Assembly: GCA_964017235.1 (NCBI GenBank)
Contig: OZ024936.1
Location: 90,184,537-90,248,536 of the forward strand
DNA: 64,000 bases
Direction of reading: 5' to 3'
DNA from: Sabellastarte sp. h YS-2021
Taxonomy: Eukaryota > Annelida > Polychaeta > Sabellida > Sabellidae
In this document: one piece after another, positions 30,921-43,410 of the stretch
Position numbering within the stretch: position 1 is the first letter of the stretch
Layout: each line of letters begins with the position of its first letter
Notes under the pieces: generated by a model
The model's database searches: none
What the model saw: only the letters and a program-made list of their open reading frames with translations
What the model was told of the DNA's origin: nothing
Translations under genes and position numbers: made by a program

Positions 30921-32956
30921 ATGTCTAAATTCAAGGTTGTTTCATGTCATAGTGTACATAATAATGCCTTCTTTGAAATTTTAAACTGTTCAGTTGTGAA
31001 CCTATTGATTAATAACCTTTAAGACAGTTGACCATGCTTCTGAAAGTGAAGTTTCATATCATTGAAATCACAACTCAATACTTAGTTTATTGCTGTAAAA
31101 TTATCTGTAAAATATACTTTGAAACCACCTTTGATTTTTGTCACAGTGATATTTTTCAACGTTGTTGCATTAATTAAACTTAAAAAAATATTATATTGTC
31201 TGATTTTTAATGTGTTTTAAAAAAAATACAAGTAATTCTCGTTAAGATATCTATTTAAATTTTTCACATTTTTATATAGATATTTCATTTATAAACACAA
31301 AGTTTAGGCAGTTGGAAATTAATGTTCTCCTTTTCTTAAAAATGGCTCCTCCTAAATGAAGTTCATTTAATGTTTGACTCCTGTTTCAGGGTCAAAATTG
31401 AAACTTCAATGTATTTTATGCAGGGCAGATTTGTTTTTACCCGACAGTCCTTAAGGGCTGTCAGGGTATTGTTTTCACCCTTGTTGTCTGGATGGGTGGA
31501 CACGTACCTGGGAGGGCAGCCTGTCGGGCGGGCGGCAGGAAAAGTTTGTCCGGGCTGTATCTCAGAAACTGTAATGTATAGGAAGTTTATACTTGGGAGG
31601 CACATTGGTTATGGGGTGAAGGTGAGCAACATCATGGTGTGACCTTGATTTGACCTTTGACCTTGCCCTAGTGACCTTGAGTTTGAAAATCTTGTCTGGG
31701 CTATATCTCAGAAACCATAAGGTGTAGGATGTTGATACTTGGTAGGGACATTGCTTAGGGTTTGTAGGTGTGCAACATCATGGTGTGATCTTGATTTGAC
31801 CTTTAACTATGTCGTAGGGACCATGAGTTTAAAATCTTGTTCAGGCTATTTCTTGGATTGTGTAAGCAGTAGAAGGTTGACACATCGTAGGGACATTGGT
31901 TAGGGGGTGTAGGTGTGCATCATGGTGTGTGGCTCCTCCAAAGTGTGTTCACCTGCCATATTTGAGACATGTTTCTCTTGTGACAAAGAAAAATGGATTG
32001 CTGCGACTGATTATTATATATACTTTTACATAATTGTGCTATTTCCATTGACAGCTATTCTCCAGATAATAAATTTTACAGCTTCATAGTTATTGGTATA
32101 CTGATTAATGCTGTCATCTTGTTATTGAATTGTTTGTTTTGAAACTTTATATTTACATACATTTTCTTTCTCTTAGAAGTTATTTTATCTACTTAAACAT
32201 TTTTTGGACCTTTATATAACTTACACTTTTCTGAAAGTATCCTGATCTTTGTACGGTTTCACTACTTCTATATCTCATGGTGTTGAAAACTATTTCCCCA
32301 GGCTATGGGATACGGGCATCTCCGATGCTATTTTTGGAATTTATGTTATAATCTGTATAATGCTGCATATATGTTGGAAATGGTAAGTGATGGAAAGATT
32401 TCCAAACCATTTTAGAACCCAAAATGGATCATCATCATGACCTAATTTGGATCATTTCATGGGTTTGCATGAAGTGGATCAGTTCATGAAGTGTATCAAC
32501 TTTTTAGGCATTTCAAGAAAGGAATGAAATGCCACATGTTTTTACCATAAAAATTAAGAATTGATTGACAAATTCAAACCTGGACTACAAATTCAGTTCC
32601 ATTATGGTTATTTTCATAGCTGTTAAATTCAGATTTATTAAATATACAGTTTAGCATATCTCTGAAGTCAGCAAGGGTGGCCTTAACATGAAGGTGTGGC
32701 ATTTTGTTGTTCTATAAACTGTCACATATATAATGATAAATGCACAGCAGTACCAGTATAATTTAACTATAAACATTCATCATTTAATACTTCTGGAATT
32801 CATTGTTAGTGCTGTCAATTCAGACAAACAGTTTATTAACACCTATTGTAACAAGTGTCCCAAATCGATGACCGTCCCAAATCAGTGTTGCCCGTGGTAC
32901 ACTCTTTTAATGGCTATAACTTGTCTAATTGTTACACCTATGTCTTTTATTTGCAG
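30921..32956. repeat. Intergenic DNA with dispersed repeat R1, second copy (31430-31960)
   Basis: 31430-31960 carries the same family as 15520-16200 (CTATATCTCAGAAAC, GTGTGCAACATCATGGTGTGA, TTGACCTTTGACCTTG). The flanks are AT-rich with no recognised feature. Near 32664-32682 AAGTCAGCAAGGGTGGCC repeats part of the candidate exon at 33019. Confidence 0.55.
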
Positions 32957-33071
32957 TACCCAATCCGGCCCAGACGCTGACATGTGGATGCTGTATGTCA
33001 AGAGTGTCAACCGTACATCTAAAGTCAGCAAGGGTGGCCAGAACACGAAGCAGTCTTGGTGGAAAAACTGA
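32957..33071 (+). CDS. Candidate 3'-terminal exon of an unidentified host gene
   Basis: A good acceptor (pyrimidine-rich tract then TTTGCAG, ending 32956) precedes a 115-bp stretch with coding-like composition. Read in the phase that stays open it encodes about 37 residues, including PDADMWMLYVKSVNRTSKV and ending SWWKN, then TGA at 33069. An AATAAA lies 50 bp downstream (33120-33125). I do not recognise the protein. No upstream exon is evident in the window, and the same frame without splicing runs from 32733. It could be chance. Confidence 0.3.
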
Positions 33072-33126
33072 AGCTAGAACTATGAACTGGTGGTGTGGTT
33101 CACTAATGCGGGGGATACAGAATAAA

Positions 33127-35470
33127 GAATATTAGTGGGTATGAGTGCTGTAAATCGTTTGCAGTTTTGCCTTTTGATGTTTGATATCTCAGTGGACTGG
33201 CGGACTTCAAGTCTAGTTTAGTAGGCCAACTGGCCCTGATAGGTCTGGAAACCGTCGATAAAATCTTGTATATTAAAAATATAGTAAAAAAACAACATAT
33301 CCGTATTGACTTTGAATATATTCACCATATTTACACATAGAAGGTATGTTTTATAGTTGGGAAAAGTAATATCTCTTTTGGGCCACACTGGGGATTTTTT
33401 TTTTTTTTTTTGGTGGAGTTCAAATTTAATATTGTTTGAACCGTATTTCATTTTACTGGGCAGAAGTTGGCTGTTAAAATTAACTGGAGGATTTGTTCTA
33501 TATCTGTCGTGTGAAAGTTGAACAGTGTCAAAAGTTTCGTTAAAGTTACATCTGTTTTACATTGTATATATGTTTTGGATTTAAGTGGATCATTTTATAC
33601 AGTACTTAACATGTGTGCAGCAAAACATTTCACAAGATTTGCTTGAAAGATGGTTTGTGTATGTTCAAATTATATTGGCAGAATATATTGGCAATCTATT
33701 TCAATTACGATGTACATTCTATACATATATATTTTTAATTGTTGTAAGTTTTCCTCCCTGTGGTGATATGTTGTTAAACATCCTTTGAATATGGCATTTT
33801 GAGTTAATTTCTACTGATGGCTATTTTCTACTGGAAAGATTAATAAGGTTTAGTGAAAATGTCATTTTATACAGTACTTAAAATGTATGCAGCAAAATAT
33901 TTTTCACAAGATTTGCCGGAAAGATGGTTTGTTTATGTTGAATTTCCATTGGCAGAATATGTTGGCAGTCTATTTCAGTTATATATTGATATATATTATA
34001 TATTTTATTTTCAAAAGTTTTTGTAATTAATTTAATTTATTGTTAAATTTGTTTCCTACCTATGTTGATATGTTGTTAAACGTCCTTTGAGTATGGCACT
34101 ATTTGTTAAAACGTTTATTGTTGCACTCTCATCCCGCCAAATGATGAGTCCATAGCGTTTTTGATATATATATATATATATATATTTTTCCCTTGGGCCT
34201 TTTGCTTTGAACATGTTCTTTAACTTCTCTTACATCCCATCGTACGTGTATATACACTTAAGTGTGCTATGAATATTGTTGATTTTTAGTGGCGAATATG
34301 CACGATCCTGAAATTCTTCCCCGTTGGTAGCATATTCTTGGTCCATCTTCACTGTTCTCCACCATTCTCCACAGATCATCATCTGGCTACGACAGTTTCA
34401 AACTGTTCAAAACTATCGCCTGTATTCGCCGATTCTTGGCGTTTTTTTAGTTCGCCATGGGAATTCGCCACTATTGGTAGCAGATTCTTCTACATCGTAG
34501 CTGTGTGGTAGGACATTCTCCAGCAAATCATACTACCTTCTTGTTCTCAGTAAATTTGCCAAATATTCTTCTTGTTCTCAACTGGTTCTTCCTTTGTTGT
34601 GGAAGATTCTTCAAAGATTGCATTCATTTTCCCCCGCCTGTAGTTAATTCGTGGACAATTGTAGTCAAATCGCCAGATATCTTCACCAGATCGTAGGGTA
34701 TTCTCGGTATATTCTCAGTGCATTCTTGCTTTGTTGAGGGTTAATCTCAGGACAGTCGAAAAAAGCATCATAGAACATCGTAGAGGGGTCGTAGAAGTAT
34801 GAAGATCTTTTATCACGTGACCACACGTTCCCGCTTTTTTTCGGCGAATTCTTGTGAACTGGAAGTCGCCTCTATTCTTCTATATTCGCAGATATCATCA
34901 TAGCACCCTCGCCACTGTGTGACCCGGGCTGTAGTTGGGTAGTGTGCAAACAAGGTGAATTCTCCCAGCAAGAGTGTCATTACTTAAGTATCAAAGAACA
35001 GTCTGCACAGTAGGTTTATATACATGCAAGGCACACGCGAGTGTATCATACGGTGCTGCAAACCCTATATGTGAATGGGGAGCACCTGCAACACTAGCAA
35101 GGAAAACATGCTTGCTGAAGTCTCTTGTACATTACCCTTGAGACATGGATACATTTGTAGCCATCGTGTGAGCACGCAGATATTAATTTACATGCCAATT
35201 TTCATTGCTGGGTCTCTACCTTGACATTCTGTTATAAAATCATACGTGTAGCTTTAGTGTCGCTTACAAATTTTGTCGATATTCTCTGTAACCAGGACGT
35301 AAGTGAAGGTACGATGAGATGTAAGAGAGGCAGCTGCCTTTAATGATTTAATGATGTGGTATTTTTATGTGTATATATATATATATATTAAAATATGTAT
35401 GCATTTTTACATTGTTAAAAATTTACATGGGGTTTGACAAGTAATTCACCAAAACAATCCATGATTGAAC
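33127..35470. repeat. Intergenic DNA with a 272-bp tandem duplication and TA repeat
   Basis: A unit starting CATTTTATACAGTACTTA at 33591 is repeated from 33863 to about 34120, with diverged sequence but the same landmarks (AAGATGGTTTGT, GATATGTTGTTAAAC). A (TA)n run lies near 34166-34186 and another at about 35375-35390. 34300-34900 contains many scattered GATTCTT/GAATTC-type motifs but no defined unit. No gene is supported. Confidence 0.5.
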
Positions 35471-36500
35471 TTCAGAAACCTAATTGTATCCACCGGAGGC
35501 AAAACTACACCAGCTAGGTTCACCAAATTTGCAGGATATCTTCATTGGGGGGTAAGCTTCTCTGGGACTGAGACTTGAGGTGATATGTATAGCAGATATA
35601 CATGTCATCTACAACCTTAGATATTTGACCTTGAAGCTCTTAATTCAAGGTCATCCACGTGTGTCAAAGTACCCCATGGAGCAGACTTTAAAAGTGCTTG
35701 TATCTCCCTTATTATTGGTCCTAGAGGTTTGCAATGTGAAACCAACCTATAGGAAATCATGGGCTGGGAATCCTCTGATGTAGTCAGATTTGACTTTGGA
35801 CCCCTCTTTCAAGGTCAAACGAGGATACTCAAACTTAAAAGTGCTTATAACTGGCTTATTATTGGTTCTAGAGGTTTGCAATGTGCAACCAACTTGTAGA
35901 ATATCATGAGCTGGGAATCTTCTGATGTTGTCAGATTTGACCTCCTTCAAGGTCAAGTGATGGTTCACTGGCTTTGGTGAGTTATCTTTCCGGTAGATAC
36001 AAATTTGCATCGGTTCTTCGATGCGTAGGTCTAGTTCATTAAGATGGTTTAAGCCGGTTCTCAGACTCAAATTAAGACCATTTATTCGTATAGTTGACAC
36101 ATTTTAGTTTTAAGCCCACATGCTCAGACTCAAATGATTTCCCAAAGAGGCTCAGTTTGAGATATGGCTTAGCCATAGACTCAACTCTGAGCCCAATAAG
36201 AAGGTGTCAAAGTTTGGAGCCAAGAGTCTCGCAAGTGTTTTCCATCAATCATTCATGACTGTCATTATATATTGTTAACCAAAAATATTCCAGAGTATAT
36301 GTGTTGAAAAATACACTAATTTGAAAGATCACATAATTCAATAGTTGAGACTTTATGGCTTAGACCAGTCTCAGTTGAGTCAACTTTTATACCAGACCAA
36401 AATCTCAGTTGAGACAAAAAAAGACTCAAATTTGAGCAAGTAGCTCAGTCTGAGACTGGGCCAAGTCTCAGACTTTCTGTGAAATTTGCAGCTGTTGTAT
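35471..36500. repeat. Intergenic tandem and palindromic repeats
   Basis: Two diverged units at 35690-35800 and 35840-35960 share TCTAGAGGTTTGCAATGTG, ACCAAC, ATCATG and GCTGGGAATC. They match 24075-24125. From about 36110 to 36480 the sequence is rich in GACTCAAA and CTCAGTCTGAGACT-type palindromes, probably a MITE remnant. No gene. Confidence 0.45.
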
Positions 36501-39265
36501 AAGTGGATGGGGAATTCTTACCATTTTGAAACATTTGTCTGTTATAATTGTAAAATGTGAAATTCAACACAATTATGTGAATTTTGTGCCAGTGGGAAAA
36601 CCCACCTTTATTTTCCATAACTTGTAAGGAATTCTTCACAAATTTGTGATTTTTGTAAGTACATTAAACGTATAACCTCATACGATACAGAATTGGTCCA
36701 AGTTTTGATCATTTAGTCTCACTTTTAATTACTGCCCCCCTCAATGATATAATTTCACATTTTTTTATTTAATTTTGTGCTGCTAATGATAAAGGAAGTA
36801 AATTAAACGCACCTGTTTAGGTTATGGGGAGCTCAAAATACACTGGTTAATTAGGAAAATAGGTACATTTGTGGCAAAATAGGTCAATCAGTGTACAGCT
36901 TACAAAGTTTTATTTTTGTATCACAGATCATGATTGGTTCAAGTTAAAAGTGTAACAGACTTGTTTATTGGTTTTATGTTGTTCTCGTGTGTTTGTATTT
37001 ACATGTTGTTCGATGGTGTGATAGTTATGTATGGTCATGTATATGTATTAAAAGAGAATCCAACAATCTATTTGACTTTCTATTCTCCATCTGCCGAAGT
37101 CATCTGTGGTGGTATCCATGGGCCTGCCGCTGGAAAAACTGGAAAACTTTGGGATGGGCGATACGTCAGAAAGGCTGTGAGAGACAAATATTTAAAAAGC
37201 AAACAACATACGCCACAAAATTACAGAAAATTGCCTTTTAACTTAATAATCCATATCAGACATCCTGGTATTTGTCTTTATAAAGTAAGTACATGATCTC
37301 ATGTACCAATCAAAAGCTCATGCTCGGCCAATCATAACCTTTGAAATGTCTCGGTGTGGGGAATTCCCACTTTTATTATGTCGTTATATAGTTTTTTGCA
37401 GTATGGTTAATAGTGTGCACTTTGAAGTGAAGGGGATAAAACTTAAAATAGAATATGCATAAAAAGTCCTTAAAATAGAATATGCATAAAAAGTCCTTAA
37501 ACAATCTGGACTCTGCATTTTAATTGAAACGGTGGGCATTTAGCCATATTTCATGTGTTTTGGTGGGGTGAGTGATAATACGAATATGTGCACTTCTGTG
37601 GACGATTTTGGGTAGTTATCCAGTTTTATTAACTGATTCCCACGTTTGTCTCTTATTGTTCCAATTTACTACAATACTCCTTTTATATTGTAATCTCTTT
37701 CTATTATTCAAATACTAGCTTAAAACAACACTCTGCGCAGCTAAGTGACTTTGTCCAGTGAAAATCTGTACCTCTGGAGTCCCCAGATAAATATTCCTTG
37801 CCTGCTGTAACAAGCTATCTTAAATCACGGTGGTCAAAAGGAGGTCACAAAGACATCTCTTTTACATCTCAATGTCATAACATTTTTAATTGGTAACTCA
37901 CTTTCCCACCTTTTTTGTTATCAGTTTAAACTGGGCACTGACTTCACAAGTAACTAGGTCTTAAGATAACTTGAGAGCATGGGACACCGGTATAACAATG
38001 GATAGAGGAAGATAGTTTAAGCTGTTTGGAGCTTCACAAATATTATTTCCGTTTTATACTACAGCATGGAATCAATCAGAGACACAAACAACATTATATT
38101 ATATTTACAAAAATTAAGGGAATAATTTTAACTACAGTGATAAGAGGATAACATTTATTATGTGAGTTATTGGCATTAAAAAATACATGAAGTACATGTA
38201 CTTCGTGAATTGTTGAGGATCAGAATAAAAACAATCACCAATACAAGGCATATAAAGTGATAAATGATTCTGTAGTGAGATTAGACTTTAAATGTTGATA
38301 ATTAAGGGCAATGCTTTAGATATGTGGCAGGTTTGTTGTATTTGAGTTATACAGTAATTGTATTACTGGTGTCTTGTGCTTTTATATGTGTGCAGTATTT
38401 AAGAAAATATCTTGGACACCCCCACCCTCTTAAAAAAATTTAAAAAGAAAAGGCAGTCTCTGTTTTATTGTGTCACCAGCATTTATGCTTTTGGGTATAT
38501 AGGGATTGCTTTGTCGTCTCATTTTGTGGTGTCGGCATCGTCTGTCATCACACTTTCTCTTTCAGACAGTATCTCAAAAATGGCTTGCCATATTAAATTT
38601 AAATTTGGCATGTGGATGTAACGGGACCATTTTGTTGGTGTTTGGAAGATATTTTACATGCTGATAAGGACTTTTTACATTGATTTTCATCATGTACATA
38701 TATCTACACAAAAAAATGGTCTCTTTTGTAAGGTTATAGTAAATTGCTGATATTTTATAAACTTATGAGTTTAAGGTTGCATTAGTTTGTGTCACTAGCA
38801 GCTATGATGGAAGACATACATGGTCAGTGTCGTCGTCACACTTTGTTTCCAGACAGTATCTCAAAAATAGCATATTGGATTAAATTCAGATTTGGCATGT
38901 GGATGTAACTGATCCTCAAGGTGTGCCCTATTTTAAGGTGACCTTAAACTCCCAGTAGTGACATACTTATGTTGAGTTGAAGGTTTTTTGTTTCTGGACA
39001 GTATCTCAAAAATGGGTTGATGGATTCAATTCAAATTTGGCAGGTGGTTGTAACTGGTTTCCAAGGTGTGCCCTATTTTAATGTGAACTTAAACTCTCGT
39101 GTATTAAAAAGTTAAACCTTCAAGAAAAGATTATCTTAACTCCTTACCTAAAACTAACATTGACTTTAAGGTTGGGACAATTGTTTTGGTATTTGGGAGA
39201 TATTTGATGTGCTAATTGAGATTATTCATCATGTACATATATTTAGACAAATAGAACAAGGTCTA
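36501..39265. repeat. Intergenic DNA; 32-bp duplication and repeat family R2
   Basis: A 32-bp unit (AAAATAGAATATGCATAAAAA core) is duplicated at 37441-37504. An open frame at 37083-37283 ends at a good donor (AAA-GTAAGT) and has coding-like composition near GPAAGKTGKLWDGRYVR, but I recognise no family. From about 38530 to 39230 lies family R2 (TCTCAAAAATGG, GGCATGTGGATGTAAC, GGTGTGCCCTATTTTA, CCTTAAACTCCC). It continues after copy C, which is inserted into one R2 member. Confidence 0.45.
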
Positions 39266-39453
39266 TTTTATTGAGTTAATACATCCTATCCAATGGACAA
39301 TTGCTTTACCGGTCGGCATAACCGGTCCCGTCAAATGACAGAAAAAGTCATCCTGTATAACTACCGGCAGTACCAGTCACAGAGTACATTTGCCAGGTGT
39401 CGCCTTGCGCATACTTCCTGTCTAGACAGGATGACGTCATCGCGTCTTTTTCG
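39266..39453 (+). repeat. Copy C left inverted terminal repeat
   Basis: This matches the complement of 44961-45135 with roughly 10% differences by eye, far more than in A or B. A CRE TGACGTCA is kept at 39432-39439, and the E2F-like site has decayed to TTTGGCGCATGG. Confidence 0.85.
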
Positions 39454-39577
39454 TTTGGCGCATGGAGTGTACAGACGTGTTTTCTGCTGTGTTTTAAAAC
39501 GTGAAGATTTTTGAAGACAACTTTATTATTTGAACTCTTATTTTATTTTAACAAACTTATTATACTTCTGGAACATT

Positions 39578-41476
39578 ATGGCGTCCCCTGGCCAGAGAAG
39601 AGGCACATGTGGCCATGCTGTGGTTTTATTTGACAGTCACAGCAAGTGTGCACGCTGCCGTGAAAAGGGTTTGGGATCTGATGCGTGTGTTGAGAAGAAA
39701 CCCTGCCAGATTTGTGATAGTTTCTCTGAAGAACGGAAAATGCAACTGGCCACTCCCAAGTACAGGGTACACAAAGAATTGCAGAAGAAAACGGACTCTC
39801 CCTCCCATGTAGATCCCTCTGACGTCACTGTGTGACAATGGTGACAATGGTAGTGATTGAGGCGAAACTCCCAGTAAGAAATGCAGAAAGTCCTCTCAGA
39901 AGTCCCCTTCTAAGAAGAAATCTGGCAAGCCAGTTGATTTCCAGACAGAACTGAAGTCTATGGACGATAAATGGTCAGAACGTTTTTCTAGACTGGAAAC
40001 CTTGTTTTTTGGCCAAGAATTTCACAGTTCCAGTAGAACGGGTCCAGAGCAGTGATGTAGTTGTGTCTGACAGGCCCTTCATTCCACCAGGGCAGACAGC
40101 TCCCAATTCTACCAGTCATAAGCAGCCTACCGGTTCAGGTCATCATACCGGTCTGAAGGAAGGAAAGAATGCCACCCAGCCTGTTGAATCTCCCGGTGCA
40201 CTCACTGGCAGCCAGCAGATGCAGAGTTCCGGTGATGTGTCAGCCACCCGGCCTGTTAAGGCTCCCGGTGCCGGCACAGAGAGTTCACCTACTGGCCCAG
40301 ATGCTTCCCTTCCTGTTGCTGCTGACAGACACGAGGTGCCCCCCTCAACCAAGAAACGTTCTCCACTGTTTCCAGTCCCACATGCTCTGATGAGGAAGGG
40401 GACCAAGAACTGTCTGCTGAACAGAGTTACAGTGAAACTCTGTGTGGTGTGAGGTCATTTATGGCCTGGAATGACATATCGGAATTTGACTCAGCTTCAT
40501 CTTCACAGGATGATAACCCATTTACTGGTAGCAGGTTCTCTCAAACCCGGAAAGTGTCGGTCAAAGTCCCAGTTGACGAATTGTTATGCCGGAAATTTGA
40601 AAAACTGAATCTCACTGTGCAGGAAGGCTACCCTACTCGCAACTCTGAAACTGCTGGTTTGTGTAAAGATCAATTTATCAAGCCACCCAAGACACTTAAG
40701 TGGTATGGGATAAACACTGAGAAGGACTTCTCCCAGTCGAAAGTGTACACCTGGACAAGTGAACTAGCAAGGCTTAACAGTAGTTTCCCAAGAATAGCTG
40801 GTCATTCTTTGCCATCAGCAACTGCTTCCCATCTGGTGTCACAGGATACTTTGAGGAAATGAGAACGGGCAGCACACGACCAGACGTACATATGTAACCA
40901 GGCTGCAGCTTTCAGTCGTTGCCTTACTAAAGTGCAGGAAAACATGTCTAGCCAGTTGAAGATCATCCAAGGTGTCACTTCAAAGGGCAAATCTTCCAGC
41001 AAACTTCACCAGGCCACAGACCAGTTGGACTTTTTTATTACCTTCAATAGATCTATTACTCAAGCAATGGCCCGCACCATGCAAGACCTGTCAGATGGGG
41101 TATTCATTAATGTAGCAAATTTAACACTGAAGGGACAGTTACTTGGACTTTGGTAAGACAGGAATGAAACAGGATACTCTTATGTCGCTCAGGTCTGCTC
41201 CACTCCACATGAGTGCACTATTTCCGGACCATATTATTTCCAAGGCGGAAGAGGAGATTCGCCATTTTGAGGACAAACGTACTCCTGGTCCATCAAGAAA
41301 GGCACCACGTTATCATCCCTATGCTCAGAATGTCAAGCCTCGTCAACAAGCCCCTGAACAGAAACCTACTCTTCCGGCTTGGAAGCAACTTAGAAGGTGT
41401 GGTCATAGATCTACTAGGGGCAAGGCCTCTTCATTCTCACAGCGAACCGGCCAAAGTTCAAAAGAGTTACAAATGA
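39578..41476 (+). pseudogene. Copy C gag, disrupted
   Basis: It starts at ATG 39578 with the cysteine module intact (CGHAVVLFD, KCARCREK, CQICDSF). A stop at 39833-39835 lies in a GTGACAATG duplication. Frameshifts near 39990-40010, 40440 and 41140 and a TGG-to-TGA change at 40860-40862 follow. The central block (LCRKFEKLN, EGYPTRN, DQFIKPPK) and helical part (SITQAMARTMQDL) are recognisable. A 1-bp insertion near 41440 precedes the terminal AAA-TGA-CAA-TTA (stop 41474-41476). In the frame of that stop, cysteine-rich sequence continues (CSGCG, SCLC, CYNWC, LCKC) to 41676. Confidence 0.87.
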
Positions 41477-41643
41477 CAATTACTGTGCTCAGGCTGTGGC
41501 CGGAAAAGTGTTTCCTGTCTGTGTGACCGGCCAAGTGGATTGTGTTACAACTGGTGCAGTACTGGATTCAAGCTGTGTAAATGTGACTGGAAAGGAGTGT
41601 TATTGTGTGACAAAAAATTAAAGACAAGAACTCTTGTACCTCT

Positions 41644-43410
41644 TGCTACACCCTCCCCTTCAGATTCCGACCAAACTTAACAAGAGTACCCACTGTAACA
41701 AGCTGTTATGTAGATCTCCACAGGAACAGCTACCTGTTGGAGGCATTGCATTAACTGTTAGACAAAGATGCAGTAGAGCTGGTCCAAAATCAACAGTCCC
41801 TGGGGTTTTAGAACCGGTTATTTTTGGTCCCCAAACCCAACAACCGGTGGAGACCGATCTTAGACCTCAGCAAACTCAATCCCTTTTTGAACACACAGTC
41901 ATTCAAAATGGAGACACCAGAGACCATAAGAACCTCCCTCCAGGCAGGGGAGTGAGTGACCTCCATAGATTTCAAGGACGCATACTTCCAGATACCTATA
42001 AACAATCAGTCCTGGAAGTATCTGAGGTTCCATATCCAGGGCACAACTTACCAATTCAAAGCACTACCCTTTGGTCTCTCCACAGCCCCATTGGAGTTTA
42101 CGGTAGTGACCAAAGAGGTCAAATTACTGGCAATGCAACAGGGTATAAGAGTCCACCAGTACCTAGACGACTGGTTGGTCAGAGCCAGATCCCACCAAAC
42201 TTGTCTCCAACATACACAGATCCTAGTTTCCCTCTGTCAAGAGTTGGGTTGGCTAGTGAACAAAGAAAAATCAGAACTCGAGCCCAAACAAGTTTTCAAT
42301 TTTGTAGGTTACCAGTTTGACTTGATGGTGGGCAGGGTCAGACCCACACCAGATTGTTGGCAGACCCTACAGACAAACAGCGCGGTCAGAAAATTAATGT
42401 CCCTAATCGGGTTGTTAACAGCCACAGAAAAGCAGGTACACTTAGGCTGGTTACACATGAGACCCATTCAGTGGCATCGCAAAAACAATTGGAGGGTTTC
42501 CGGAGACAATGGAAAAGATCATTCCCATTCCCAAATCACTCCACCCACATCTGAGATGGTGGCTGGAGGAAAGCAACGTTCTTGCAGGTCAACCATTACA
42601 CTGACTAAAACATGCTCTGCAAATCTTTACAGATGCATCAAAAGAAGGGTGGGGCGCTCACTTAAACGAACGCACTGCAAGGGGAACCTGGTCTCTTCCA
42701 GAAAGCAAGTTGCACATAAACCGTTTGGAATTAAAGGCAGTCTTTCTGGCCCTAAAAGAATGCCAAGACCTCTGTTCAAACAACATAGTCCTGGTAGCCA
42801 CAGACAACACAACAGTGGTTGCCTATATCAACAAGGAAGGGGGGATGAAGTCGGGCTCCGTGTGTGCCATACTTTGGAGAATCCTGTCCTGGTGCACCAG
42901 AAAACACATCCCCGGCTGGCTGAACGTGATAGCAGACAAGCTATCCAGACTTGGCCAGACCATTCAAACGGAATGGTCCCTTCACCCAGAGGTTTTCCAA
43001 GCTATATGCTCACGGTGGCACCAGCCCCAAGTGGACCTGTTTGCCACCATATTCAACAACAAACTACCACAGTTTGTGTCACCGGTTCCAGATCCCCAGG
43101 CATGGGCAGTGGATGCACTCAGCCCATCATGGGAAGATCTGGACCCATATGCCTTCCCACCAGCAGCCATCTTGGGCAAAGTGGTGGAGAAGCTACAGGA
43201 CTACCCCTGCAACAGGATCATTCTGATTGCACCAAGGTGGGCCAACATGCCCTGGTTCTGGGATCTAGTGGCAATGTCCAGTCAGATCCCTCTGTGTCTG
43301 CCCTACCTGCCCAATCTGGTATCGCAAAAATTCAACCAGACCTTACACAGGAACTTGTCAAACCTGAACCTACATGTCTGGCTCCTAGAGCCACAGCAAT
43401 CTAAGGAGCA
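41644..43410 (+). pseudogene. Copy C RT / RNase H / methyltransferase-like frame, disrupted
   Basis: It begins at CYTLPFRFRP, so about 250 bp at the RT N-terminus is missing compared with A. A TGG-to-TGA change at 41953-41955 interrupts AGEW-VTSIDF. Then RT motifs with QYLDDWL are open. A 1-bp insertion near 42503 shifts the frame, and RNase H and the MT-like part continue in the next frame (ATDNTTVVAYIN, DLFATIFNNKLPQF, YAFPP). A second 1-bp insertion near 43400 joins this frame directly to the YR frame. Confidence 0.87.

Noticed and set aside
37083..37283. Possible internal exon ending at a GTAAGT donor
   Set aside because: The acceptor is weak and the protein is unrecognised; kept only as a remark in the intergenic entry.
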